A stretch of DNA of 64,000 bases from Paenibacillus sp. J2TS4. GTDB lineage: Bacteria; Bacillota; Bacilli; Paenibacillales; NBRC-103111. Below the pieces are notes generated by a model, which saw only the letters and a list, made by a program, of their open reading frames with translations, was not told the DNA's origin and did not search any database. Made by a program: the position numbers and the translations under genes. The stretch covers positions 1 to 64,000 of the forward strand of contig NZ_BOSH01000004.1 in NCBI RefSeq assembly GCF_018403245.1, written 5' to 3'. The first letter of the stretch is position 1, and each line of letters opens with the position of its first letter. This document shows positions 50,585 through 59,295 of the stretch, piece by piece.

Positions 50585-51004
50585 TTGCAAAAGCAGTGCC
50601 ATTGCGGGGAGACGATGACCGTCCAACTGCGAACCGTCATTTATGAGAAAAAAATCGAAATAGGCCATGTGCCGGTATATTGCTGTTCCGGCTGTTCTGC
50701 AAGCGTTGTGTATCCCGATGTAAAGAATGATTTGACCGAATTGATCGCCGGACTTCATCCTCCCTCTTCGGATAAGCTGAAGATCAGCTTTGAGGATGTT
50801 AATGAACTGGCTTATCTGATAAAAAAAGCAAGCGACAAGGAGCATTGGAACGAGCCGCTCCAACAAATTATCGACGACCGGATTAACGAGCTGCTTGATA
50901 TGCTTCTGCTGGCACAGTCACTGCAGGATGGCCGCTGGGCAGAGCAAGTGAGGAACAAGCTGCGGCAAATCTCCAGCTATTCCCAATCGGTTAATTTTAC
51001 ATAA
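50585..51004 (+). CDS. Zinc-ribbon-like conserved hypothetical protein
   Basis: The 139-residue product begins with two cysteine pairs (QCHCGETM and YCCSGCSASV), a likely zinc-binding knuckle. A helical C-terminal half follows (IIDDRINELLDMLLLAQSL). The layout resembles YgiT-type small zinc proteins, but I cannot place the family with confidence. AGAGGAGTG precedes TTG 50585; the ATG at 50543 has no site. No toxin partner gene is adjacent, so a toxin-antitoxin role is not supported. Confidence 0.7.
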   Translation: MQKQCHCGETMTVQLRTVIYEKKIEIGHVPVYCCSGCSASVVYPDVKNDLTELIAGLHPPSSDKLKISFEDVNELAYLIKKASDKEHWNEPLQQIIDDRINELLDMLLLAQSLQDGRWAEQVRNKLRQISSYSQSVNFT

Positions 51005-51041
51005 TGTCCCTCAATCTGGAGAGGAAAGGGACAACTCTTTT

Positions 51042-51070
51042 AAAAAGCCAATGAAAAATTGGCTTTTTTC
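51042..51070 (+). terminator. Rho-independent terminator
   Basis: AAAAAGCCAAT and ATTGGCTTTTT form a perfect stem with a U-tract after the zinc-ribbon gene. Confidence 0.88.
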
Positions 51071-51284
51071 TTTCATTTTTGTTAGTATTAGTCCAACAGT
51101 ATTGCGAGTTAAAATCAACTTACCAGCTCCGAGAAGCACAAGTTTTCGCAGAAAACAGGCTCCGGAAGCGTTAGTTTGCGAGGCAGGGGGGAATACTTCT
51201 ACTGCCATTTGTGCTTCGCATAGCAGCTCGAGATCCATTTTGTACAGCCTAATAGTAATCTTTTCGAATGGGGAGAGGATTCCT

Positions 51285-51626
51285 GTGGAACAAGTTAAAC
51301 AACTGAATACCGTGGAGGAATGGCAGGCGAAGCTGCAACAATCCTCAGATAAGCCTGTTTTCGTTTTTAAGCATAGCACCCGCTGTCCTGTAAGTGCCGA
51401 CGCTTACGATCAATACTTAATCTATTTGAATCGGGAACCAAATCGGGATGTTGACTATTGCCTTGTCAAGGTAGTGGAATCCAGACCGGTATCGAATGCC
51501 ATTTCTGAAGATTTGTCGCTGAAGCATGAATCACCTCAGGCTATATTAATCAAGGACGGCAAAGTAGCCTGGCACACTTCCCACTGGAGAATTACAAAAG
51601 AATCATTGCAGCAAAACGCAAAATAA
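51285..51626 (+). CDS. ytxJ: Bacillithiol-system redox protein YtxJ (BrxC)
   Basis: The 113-residue thioredoxin-like protein has FKHSTRCPVSADAYDQYL, in which the cysteine sits in the T/R-C-P-V/I-S motif of YtxJ/BrxC. It also has the cis-proline region HESPQAILIKDGKVAWHTSH. BrxC acts in de-bacillithiolation of proteins. GGGGAGAGG precedes GTG 51285. The open frame upstream is not credible. In Bacillus ytxJ also lies near ccpA, as here (162 bases apart). Confidence 0.88.
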   Translation: MEQVKQLNTVEEWQAKLQQSSDKPVFVFKHSTRCPVSADAYDQYLIYLNREPNRDVDYCLVKVVESRPVSNAISEDLSLKHESPQAILIKDGKVAWHTSHWRITKESLQQNAK

Positions 51627-51788
51627 CAGAACCTGTGAAGACGACTTAGAGGTTTAGTTATGTCAGATATCGCACAAATCGACGCAAAAGCTAGGATCCG
51701 TTTGTAAAATGAATAAAATTATCGTATTATAAAGTTAAATGTGTAGGTTCGACTGGAAAATAATTCTAAATAGATGGAGCGAATGAAA

Positions 51789-52793
51789 GTGACCGTAACC
51801 ATATATGATGTAGCACGCGAAGCTGGCGTTTCCATGGCTACCGTATCCAGGGTTGTTAACAACAATCCCAACGTGAAGCCACAGACTCGTAAGAAAGTTT
51901 TCGAGGCGATTGAAAGATTGGGCTATCGTCCTAATGCCGTAGCCCGCGGATTAGCGAGCAAGAAAACGACGACCGTCGGGGTCGTTATTCCCGATATTTC
52001 CAATATGAACTTTGCGGAAGTAGCGCGGGGCATCGAAGATATTGCGACAATGTATCACTATAACATCATTTTGTGTAATGCCGACAAGAAGAAGGATAAG
52101 GAAATCCGCGTCATTAATACACTGCTGGAGAAGCAAGTGGACGGGCTGCTCTTTATGGGCGGAACTGTGACGGACGAGCATATCCAAGCTTTCCGTACTT
52201 CTTCGGTGCCTGTCGTGCTTTGTGCAACTGCAGACGGTAACAATACGATTCCTTCTGTCGATATCGATCATGAGAAAGCTTCTCTTGACGCTGTCAAGCT
52301 GCTTATTGACCATGGGCACCGCAAGATCGGGATGATTAGCGGAACGCTTCAAGATCCTGCTTTGGGCTATGCCCGTTACCATGGATATAAGCAAGCGTTG
52401 GAGAATGCCGGAATTCCTTTCAATGAGAACTATGTACGGGTGGGGAACTATCGGTACGAGTCGGGAATAGAAGCGATGAAGTTTTTCCTGGACCTTGAAG
52501 ATCGTCCGACGGCTGTGTTTGCAGCAACGGATGAGATGGCCATCGGTGCGATTCATGCTATTCAGGATGCGGGACTCAAGGTTCCTGAGGACATATCGGT
52601 CATCAGTGTCGATAACAGCCGTATAGCTTCGATGGTGCGGCCGCAATTGACGTCTGTCGCCCAGCCGATGTATGACATCGGAGCGGTTTCCATGAGGCTC
52701 TTGACCAAATTAATGAACAAAGAATCCACTGATCAGAATAAATATGTCCTCCCTCATGACGTCATTAAACGTCAATCGGTTGCGCAGAAATAA
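51789..52793 (+). CDS. ccpA: Catabolite control protein A
   Basis: The 334-residue LacI-family protein starts [20 protein letters not shown] and [17 protein letters not shown], identical in pattern to Bacillus CcpA. It carries the hinge [20 protein letters not shown] and the HPr-Ser-P contact region in the core ([15 protein letters not shown]). With HPr-Ser46-P it binds cre sites to repress or activate carbon genes. GGAG lies nine bases before GTG 51789. ATG codons at 51774 and 51783 are too close to it or upstream of it. Several cre-like sites in the window are candidate targets. Confidence 0.95.
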   Translation: MTVTIYDVAREAGVSMATVSRVVNNNPNVKPQTRKKVFEAIERLGYRPNAVARGLASKKTTTVGVVIPDISNMNFAEVARGIEDIATMYHYNIILCNADKKKDKEIRVINTLLEKQVDGLLFMGGTVTDEHIQAFRTSSVPVVLCATADGNNTIPSVDIDHEKASLDAVKLLIDHGHRKIGMISGTLQDPALGYARYHGYKQALENAGIPFNENYVRVGNYRYESGIEAMKFFLDLEDRPTAVFAATDEMAIGAIHAIQDAGLKVPEDISVISVDNSRIASMVRPQLTSVAQPMYDIGAVSMRLLTKLMNKESTDQNKYVLPHDVIKRQSVAQK

Positions 52794-52864
52794 GTAAGGG
52801 TGTTCCTGTTAGCCGGACAAGTCCCTTGCATAGAGGTTGGATCGGCCAGCATATAGCCTTGGAC

Positions 52865-52897
52865 ATTAACGGCTCATTACAATAATGAGCCGTTAAT
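52865..52897. repeat. Perfect 15-bp inverted repeat after ccpA
   Basis: ATTAACGGCTCATTA and TAATGAGCCGTTAAT are exact inverted repeats around three bases. The stem would end ccpA transcription, although no U-tract follows. Confidence 0.7.
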
Positions 52898-52964
52898 GCT
52901 GCGTAGCGCTAAGCTTATGAATCTACAATAGCTGCAGCAGAGATATAGCGGGAGGAAGAGAAGA

Positions 52965-53678
52965 ATGAAATATACAAGATTAGGTCTCATTGGAGCCATG
53001 GAGGAAGAAATCGAATGGTTTCATAGCGGGATGAAGGAAGTCGAGACTGAAGAGATTGCCGGGATTCGCTTTGCGGTTGGACAATTTGGCGGAGTGCCCG
53101 TCGTTGTCTGCAAATCGGGGGTAGGTAAAGTGAATGCCGCGGTTTGTACACAAATTTTGATCGATCGCTTTGGAGTGGATGCCATATTGTTCACTGGAGT
53201 GGCCGGGGCTCTGGATCCTAAGCTTAATATAGGAGATATCGTCGTTTCTACAGATTGCATGCACCACGATATGGATGTTACCGCACTCGGATTTGAACGT
53301 GGAGTTGTCCCTTATCAGAATAACTCGATCTACCGAGCTGACGAGATGCTGCATAAGCTGGCCTATGATTGCAGCTGTGAATTATTTCCGAATCGGACCG
53401 TCGGTGGCCGGATTTTATCGGGAGATCAATTCATCGCCGACCGCAAGATCGTCAACGAGCTTTATGAGAGCATGAACGGGGCTTGCACGGAGATGGAGGG
53501 AGCTGCGGTTGCCCAAGTGTGTGAGATGCATGGAATTCCGTTCGTCATTATCCGTTCCATGTCCGATAAAGCAGACGGCTCGGCAGATATTAATTTTGTT
53601 GAATTTACAAGACTCGCTGCGGAGAATTCGTTTAGAATAGTAGAGAAATTGTTGTCGAAGCTGGTCGAACAGCAATAA
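52965..53678 (+). CDS. mtnN: 5'-methylthioadenosine/S-adenosylhomocysteine nucleosidase
   Basis: The 237-residue protein has the MTAN signature: GLIGAMEEEIEWF, KSGVGKVNAAVCTQILID, FTGVAGALDPKLNIGDIV, and the catalytic ACTEMEGAAVAQVC and RSMSDKADGSADINF (Asp general acid). It cleaves MTA and SAH to adenine and the thioribose, part of methionine salvage and the activated methyl cycle. GGGAGGAAGAGAAG precedes the ATG. Alone in its unit. Confidence 0.95.
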   Translation: MKYTRLGLIGAMEEEIEWFHSGMKEVETEEIAGIRFAVGQFGGVPVVVCKSGVGKVNAAVCTQILIDRFGVDAILFTGVAGALDPKLNIGDIVVSTDCMHHDMDVTALGFERGVVPYQNNSIYRADEMLHKLAYDCSCELFPNRTVGGRILSGDQFIADRKIVNELYESMNGACTEMEGAAVAQVCEMHGIPFVIIRSMSDKADGSADINFVEFTRLAAENSFRIVEKLLSKLVEQQ

Positions 53679-53701
53679 AAAGCTAAATAAGCTAATAAAT
53701 C

Positions 53702-53735
53702 AGGATTTCCTCGGAGTCGGGGAAGTCCTTTTTTT
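53702..53735 (+). terminator. Rho-independent terminator
   Basis: AGGATTTCC and GGAAGTCCT pair (one G-T) and are followed by TTTTTTT just after mtnN. Confidence 0.85.
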
Positions 53736-53856
53736 CACAATAAAGCAAATAAGCAAACGTTTTTCTAACCATAAATTTGAAAAAAAATCTACAATATCTA
53801 AAATATGTTACCTATTCAAGCTTGGACATAAACCTTAGAATGAACACGACGACTTA

Positions 53857-53870
53857 TGAAAACGCTTTAA
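53857..53870 (+). promoter_or_regulatory. Candidate CcpA (cre) site
   Basis: TGAAAACGCTTTAA, 36 bases upstream of the FIMAH-protein start, fits the cre consensus except one position near its end. It would place the secreted protein under catabolite control. Motif match only. Confidence 0.45.
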
Positions 53871-53905
53871 TTTCTATGAGTCGAACAAACCAATAGAGGA
53901 GGACA

Positions 53906-56900
53906 ATGATGAAACGAATGTGGTCTGTTTGCTGGATTGGGCTGCTGGCGGCCTCTTTCCTGCTGCCTGCAACCGGCTTATCGGCACAGAACGACAGGAT
54001 TGGGATTAACGCCGAAAGTCATTTTTCGGAAGCTACTACTATTATCGAGCCGATCGGAAGCGAGACGGTCCGAGTGAATCAGTTAGAAAACGCCAGCTTC
54101 GAGGTTCCCCCGGCGGCGACGGGAACTATTCCCGGGTGGAAACCGAAGGATACATCAGGATCTGTGAGCTTCGAGCTGTCCCGATCGGAAGGTACCTTCC
54201 TGGACGGTAAGCAGAGCCTGCATATTCAAGGTTCGAACGAAGATGAGCCGGCTCGGCTTTACAGCAAACCGATCCAGGTTGTCCCCGGCCAATTGGTTAA
54301 AGCGTCCGGGCAATTTCTGGTGAGGGAGGGCAGCATTGAATTAGCCATTCATGCCTATGCCGGTCCGGACGAATTAGCTGCTTCCCTTAAAAGCAATACT
54401 CTCGGGATAACCGGGGAAGGGTGGAGTGAAGAACAGCTGACTATGACGGTTCCCGAAGAGGCAAGCTGGATTCGCATCACCTTGGGGACGATTTCCGGGG
54501 AGCCGGCAGACGCTTTTGCAGACGCATTGGATGTAGATGCAGGAGTCACGCTGGAAATGAAGGATTGGGGTCCCCCAATCGAGACAGTTAGCGGGTCTCG
54601 TGCGGTTTTTGCGGAAGAGAACGGCAGGAACATCATGTATATGAATTTGAACGGATCTTCTGCACAACTGGCCAAAGTTGATCTGGATACATTGACCCTG
54701 GTAGATCAAGTTGCCTTGCCTGATACGATGCTGCGCGGCCTTGCTTTGGGAGCGGACGGAAACGTCTATATGGTTGGATACACTACGGGAAAATTACTTA
54801 AATATGATGTCCAAAGCTCTACAATTGAGGAATTGACTGTCGTTATGGCGGGACATAACGTCTTCGATCTGGTCTCCACCCCGGACGGGAAGCTTTATGG
54901 GGGAACCTATTCCAGACTAGAGCATGATTACGGTCGTGCTTTTGAATACGATATTTATACAGGAACATTTAAAGATATGGGAGTAGTGATGAATGGAATG
55001 AAATATATCCATTCCGTCGCTTACGATGAAGTAAACGATGCCGTCTATTTCGGATTAGCCACCGATGCGAATATTCGTAAATATGACCGAAAGCAGCAAC
55101 AATGGTCCGGAGACTTTATACCGCTTCTGTATGAGGATAAAAATTTTACCGATCTCTACAAATATACATTTGATTTGGACGCTATAGATGGCTTGGTTTA
55201 TGCCAGATTGTCGCAGCTAAAAATAGCGGGTGCCGGGACTAGCGTAGTGGATTTGGTTCTGGACCCGGCCCGTGATGATCAAATTATCGGCACCTTTCCT
55301 AATAATCAGGCTCGCGAAATTTCCCCGACTCGCGACGGAAAGGTCTACTTTCAATATTATACGAAATATGATGGGGAGAACGGTAATTGGCTTGCCTATT
55401 ATGACCTTGAGGACCAGGAGGTACACTTAGTTCTTACTCCTGAGCCGGTCAGAATGGACGGACGATTTAATGAGTTTGACATTCTGCAACTGGATAGGGA
55501 TGGTTATCCGGGGGACACGTTTGTCGGTCTGAGTGCGGAAGGAGCTTTATTTACCTATAATTTCGAAACAGGAAAAACGGAAAGTATATTATTGCCGGTC
55601 ATAGCGGAGGCGGGAACCATTCATGCCACTGGAAGAGGCAATGATGGAACGATCTATTTCTCCGGTTATACCACTACAGGCTACGCCGTGTTCCGTCCAT
55701 CCGAGCAAAAGCTGACTCAGTATACTTCAAGAACAATCGGAGCCAATAACTCCCTCTATCAGGGTGAAATGTTTATTCCTTACCAGGAAGATCAAGTCTT
55801 TATCCCCGTTTATCCGGGGGTCATTATGTATCGTTATGATCCGAATAAACCATGGAATCTTGAAGATCCATCGCAAATGATCAATCCCGTTAAATTATTC
55901 GGCTTGGATCAGGCCGGACCGGATAAGCAGGAGCGGGCTTATGCAGGAGAGGTCATAACGAGAAATGGCAGAGAGACTCTGGTAACCGTCACTACACCGG
56001 CAAGAGATACCCGTACCGGCGAGTTGGTTTTCTATGATTTGACGACTAAAGATCTGGAGAGATATAAACCGATCGAGAACCAAAGTATAGTATCGATGGC
56101 TTATAAAGATGGAATCGTATATGGGGGCTCTTCGGTATGGAACAGTTACGGAGATACGGGGCCTAACGAGCCGGAAGCAAAAATGTTTGTGTGGGATGTT
56201 GCTGCAAACCGGAAAATCAAAGAATTTGTTCCGGTGCCGGGTAAAGGGGCGATTACCAAGCTTATCGTAGGGCCGGACGGCTATATTTGGGGATTCGCAG
56301 ACGGACATTTGTTTATATATGATACCGAGAAAGGAGAGGTGGTGTATAATGAACCTAAATTTGACATCACATACTCCAGCATCGTTTTTAGAGACGCCTT
56401 TTTGGAAATAAGCCCGGATGGGAATGTATACGGCACCATATCCGGACGATTCTTCATGATCGAGCCTGAGACTAAAAATGTTTATCTTATTCAGCCGAAA
56501 GGGAGAAGGTACCTGACCCAGGATAATCAAGGAAACTTGTTTATGATGGGGGAGAATCAGCAATTTCTGCAGGCTTCGAATGATTTAAGTTCCAGTGCGG
56601 ATTTGATCAATGTCAAAGTCAATCATGAGTTTATAGAAGGCTTCGATCCGCAGCAAATGGAATACTCCATCGAATTGGAGGGCTCTTCGGGTGAATTTCC
56701 ACTGCTGGAGCCAATCGCCAAATCAGGAGATGCGGCCACAGTTACCGTAACTAAGGCGGATTCCTTGCCTGGCACAGCGGAAATACGGGTTCAATCGGCG
56801 GGTGGACTTAATGAGAAGCTGTATATCCTGCATTTCACCTTAGCTTCTCAGCCGATTACTTTAGATTCGATAGCATGGCAACTGGAACAATATATTTCTT

Positions 56901-57115
56901 CCGGCGATGTAGTCGAGCCGCTCACGAACCAATTGCGCAACAGCTTGAAGCAAGCGGAACATCATGGAGACAAAGGGCACACCAAGCAAGCGTTGAAGAG
57001 CCTGGATGACTTCCTGAAGCATATGAACAATCCGGCCCATGAGGACAAAATATCAGAAGCCGCCAAGAATAAGCTGAATGCGGATGTGCAAGCTTTAATT
57101 TCAAGTATGGAATGA
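53906..57115 (+). CDS. Large secreted beta-propeller protein with C-terminal FIMAH domain
   Basis: The 1069-residue protein has a signal peptide (WSVCWIGLLAASFLLPATG, cut after SA), then a carbohydrate-binding-like beta-sandwich (about 60-205). A long series of beta-propeller blades follows (LALGADGNVYMVGYTTGKLL, LVSTPDGKLYGGTYSR, ISPDGNVYGTISGRFF), then a cadherin-like beta-sandwich (VNHEFIEGFDPQQMEYSIEL) and a FIMAH domain (SLKQAEHHGDKGHTKQALKS). FIMAH modules occur in Paenibacillus surface and glycan-active proteins. No catalytic site is obvious; glycan binding or lyase-like propeller activity is a guess. GAGGAGGACA precedes ATG 53906/53909. Confidence 0.82.
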   Translation: MMKRMWSVCWIGLLAASFLLPATGLSAQNDRIGINAESHFSEATTIIEPIGSETVRVNQLENASFEVPPAATGTIPGWKPKDTSGSVSFELSRSEGTFLDGKQSLHIQGSNEDEPARLYSKPIQVVPGQLVKASGQFLVREGSIELAIHAYAGPDELAASLKSNTLGITGEGWSEEQLTMTVPEEASWIRITLGTISGEPADAFADALDVDAGVTLEMKDWGPPIETVSGSRAVFAEENGRNIMYMNLNGSSAQLAKVDLDTLTLVDQVALPDTMLRGLALGADGNVYMVGYTTGKLLKYDVQSSTIEELTVVMAGHNVFDLVSTPDGKLYGGTYSRLEHDYGRAFEYDIYTGTFKDMGVVMNGMKYIHSVAYDEVNDAVYFGLATDANIRKYDRKQQQWSGDFIPLLYEDKNFTDLYKYTFDLDAIDGLVYARLSQLKIAGAGTSVVDLVLDPARDDQIIGTFPNNQAREISPTRDGKVYFQYYTKYDGENGNWLAYYDLEDQEVHLVLTPEPVRMDGRFNEFDILQLDRDGYPGDTFVGLSAEGALFTYNFETGKTESILLPVIAEAGTIHATGRGNDGTIYFSGYTTTGYAVFRPSEQKLTQYTSRTIGANNSLYQGEMFIPYQEDQVFIPVYPGVIMYRYDPNKPWNLEDPSQMINPVKLFGLDQAGPDKQERAYAGEVITRNGRETLVTVTTPARDTRTGELVFYDLTTKDLERYKPIENQSIVSMAYKDGIVYGGSSVWNSYGDTGPNEPEAKMFVWDVAANRKIKEFVPVPGKGAITKLIVGPDGYIWGFADGHLFIYDTEKGEVVYNEPKFDITYSSIVFRDAFLEISPDGNVYGTISGRFFMIEPETKNVYLIQPKGRRYLTQDNQGNLFMMGENQQFLQASNDLSSSADLINVKVNHEFIEGFDPQQMEYSIELEGSSGEFPLLEPIAKSGDAATVTVTKADSLPGTAEIRVQSAGGLNEKLYILHFTLASQPITLDSIAWQLEQYISSGDVVEPLTNQLRNSLKQAEHHGDKGHTKQALKSLDDFLKHMNNPAHEDKISEAAKNKLNADVQALISSME

Positions 57116-57186
57116 GTTGTTTAGTAAAATGGAAGCGGCCTTAGCCTGCCTTACGGGTTCCATGGGCTAGAGGCCGATAACGCAGC

Positions 57187-57224
57187 AATCCCTTGCCCAA
57201 TATCATTTGGACAAGGGATTTTGT
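57187..57224. terminator. Terminator between convergent genes
   Basis: AATCCCTTGCCCA and TGGACAAGGGATT pair and are followed by TTG TTT, between the FIMAH gene and acuC. Confidence 0.75.
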
Positions 57225-57279
57225 TTCATCCTTATTCATAGGCAAGGATGGTTGCCTGATCCTAAGATAAGGGGGCGGA

Positions 57280-58476
57280 TTATGGATCTGACGGAGAATC
57301 AGGCAAATAAAGAAGAGCTACTTCCTTGGAATGTTTGTTATTAATATTAATTTCGTTGCGTCTTGGAATCGGCTCCCATTGCTCTACCGGATCCAACCAA
57401 GTGTCCGGAAGCGGGAAAGGGCTTTCCGGCTGCCACTGCTTCAACCATTCCTCGGGCAATGGAGTAAGCGGTTTCGATTGCAGCGTTGCTATTAACGGAT
57501 GATCCGCCATGGTCATCCACAGCAGCGCCCATGCTCTCGGAACGACACGCCATATCTCATATCCTCCTCCTCCCAAAGCGATCCAACGGCCCTCGCAATA
57601 TTGGTGGGCTACTTCATGAATCCAATAGGGCATCTGCAGGTAGATATTCATACTGCAGTGCATATGGGCTTGCGGATCGAAAGCGTGGGCGTCACATCCG
57701 TGCTGTGAAATAATAACGTCGGGTTTAAAATAATCGACGACTTTCAGAAGGACCTCCTTGAAGCCGTCCATCCAAGACTCGTCCTCAGTATACGGGTCCA
57801 TCGGCAAGTTGATATTAGTGCCGAAGCCTTCTCCTTCCCCTCGTTCACCGGCAGCGCCAGTACCCGGAAACAAATATTTACCGGTTTCATGAATGGAGAA
57901 CGTGCATACATTGGGATCCGAGTAGAATGACCACTGGACTCCGTCTCCATGGTGCACATCTGTATCGATATACAGCACTCGGGAATTATATTTATGGCGA
58001 AGATGTGCGATAGCTACAGACGCGTCATTATAGACGCAGAATCCGCCGCCTTTGTTAGGCATGGCATGATGGAGGCCGCCTCCAAGATGCAGAGCGTGAT
58101 TTGCTTGTCCAGTCATAACAGCATCTACCGCTTCCAATGAGCCGCCGACAAGAAGGGAGGTCGTATCGTGCATCCCTTCAAAATAGGGTGTATCCTCGTC
58201 CATCAGCCCCCAGCGATCGGCTTCCTGAATCCATCTCTCCTCCGGATTCGGCAGGCTTAGCGCCTGAACCGCCGCGATATATTCAGGGAGATGGACTCTG
58301 CTTAGCTCCTCGATGGTGGCTTGTCGCGGCGGTATAATAGAATCATCCGGGAGAGCCCCTGCTTTAATAAGTAAGTCAACCGTAAGCTCCAATCGCTTCG
58401 GATTAAACGGATGATCATCGTTAAAACGGTAGCTTAGTTCCTCTTGTCCGAACACAAATTTAGCGTGACAACTCAA
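57280..58476 (-). CDS. acuC: Acetoin utilization deacetylase AcuC
   Basis: The 398-residue class I histone-deacetylase-like protein has the catalytic GGGLHHAMPNKGGGFCVYND, the zinc ligands in YIDTDVHHGDGVQ and SIHETGKYLFPGTG, and ISQHGCDAHAFDPQAHM. In Bacillus AcuC removes the acetyl group from the lysine that AcuA modifies in acetyl-CoA synthetase. GGGGGAACTAA precedes TTG 58476. It follows acuA by 18 bases; acuB, usually between them in Bacillus, is missing. Confidence 0.93.
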   Translation of the reverse strand: MSCHAKFVFGQEELSYRFNDDHPFNPKRLELTVDLLIKAGALPDDSIIPPRQATIEELSRVHLPEYIAAVQALSLPNPEERWIQEADRWGLMDEDTPYFEGMHDTTSLLVGGSLEAVDAVMTGQANHALHLGGGLHHAMPNKGGGFCVYNDASVAIAHLRHKYNSRVLYIDTDVHHGDGVQWSFYSDPNVCTFSIHETGKYLFPGTGAAGERGEGEGFGTNINLPMDPYTEDESWMDGFKEVLLKVVDYFKPDVIISQHGCDAHAFDPQAHMHCSMNIYLQMPYWIHEVAHQYCEGRWIALGGGGYEIWRVVPRAWALLWMTMADHPLIATLQSKPLTPLPEEWLKQWQPESPFPLPDTWLDPVEQWEPIPRRNEININNKHSKEVALLYLPDSPSDP

Positions 58477-58494
58477 ATTAGTTCCCCCTAGCGC

Positions 58495-59127
58495 CTAGTA
58501 CATGAATCTCTGACGGAATCGGAGATGGTCGAATTTTTCGACCGACTCCAGACTGACGTCTTTTCCAACGCGTACCATCAGGCAGTTGGCCGGATGCGAA
58601 CAAATTTCCGGATCGTCCGTAGCATACCATACCATATCTACACATTTCATTAATTCTTCCATCATTTCTCTGTACTGCCATACGTTTAGACCGCTGCGCC
58701 GAAGATCCCAGTGCCAATAATATTCCGTTGTATAGACGATCACATTTTCCAACTGACCGTCTTGAAAAGCCAGTTTGATCAAGCCTTTGGCCAATCCTAA
58801 CCCACGGTAATCATTAGCTACTTCAATGGCGCCAAGCTCGACCAAATCCTCCATGTTACCGTCAGACCAGCGCTCCATTTCGTCGGGATAGTGGAAAGTT
58901 ACGTAGCCTACAATGGTCATCTCATCACGAGCCACAATGATTCTGCCTTCCGGAAGACCGGCAATCTCGACTAAAGCTTCCTGTTGGTCTTTAGGCCTTC
59001 GAAAAGCATCCAGATCGGGATGCATGGAAAGTCGGGCTACGTTCTCTGGGGCGACAGGTCCTTCAATAATAATCTGTTTGCCATCGTAGTTCACAACGGT
59101 TGAATTGTAAATTTTGATATGCTCCAT
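58495..59127 (-). CDS. acuA: Protein acetyltransferase AcuA (GNAT)
   Basis: The 210-residue protein has the same length as Bacillus AcuA. GNAT features are GRIIVARDEMTIVGYVTFHY and the acetyl-CoA loop EVANDYRGLGLAKGLIKLAF. AcuA acetylates the active-site lysine of AcsA, turning the enzyme off. AAAAGGAG lies before the ATG at 59127; the frame upstream to 59199 lies in the divergent promoter region and is not used. It is divergent from acsA, the conserved Bacillales arrangement. Confidence 0.92.
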   Translation of the reverse strand: MEHIKIYNSTVVNYDGKQIIIEGPVAPENVARLSMHPDLDAFRRPKDQQEALVEIAGLPEGRIIVARDEMTIVGYVTFHYPDEMERWSDGNMEDLVELGAIEVANDYRGLGLAKGLIKLAFQDGQLENVIVYTTEYYWHWDLRRSGLNVWQYREMMEELMKCVDMVWYATDDPEICSHPANCLMVRVGKDVSLESVEKFDHLRFRQRFMY

Positions 59128-59217
59128 AGGGCTAGCAGCTCCTTTTTGTGGCCTCTCTTTACTTATAGCAAATTTTATTGTTTGTGAAAAGCGATACACG
59201 GTAGTGACAGGTTATGT

Positions 59218-59269
59218 TATAATAGAAATGTCATCAAGTTTTCATAATGTAGATATGAAAGCGTTACAT
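59218..59269 (+). promoter_or_regulatory. acsA promoter with downstream cre site
   Basis: TGTTATAAT is an extended -10 box (TATAAT at 59218-59223), with no clear -35. TGAAAGCGTTACA at 59256-59268 is a cre-like site close to the known one of Bacillus acsA, and would act as a CcpA roadblock or repressor site downstream of the start of transcription. Confidence 0.55.
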
Positions 59270-59295
59270 TTCGTTAAGGGAGGCAAGGAGACCAT

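Noticed and set aside
50585..51004. YgiT-type antitoxin of a toxin-antitoxin pair
   Set aside because: Cysteine pairs are present, but there is no HTH domain and no adjacent toxin gene.
51011..51379. 122-codon minus-strand frame before ytxJ
   Set aside because: It overlaps the terminator after the zinc-ribbon gene and the ytxJ start, and resembles no protein I know.
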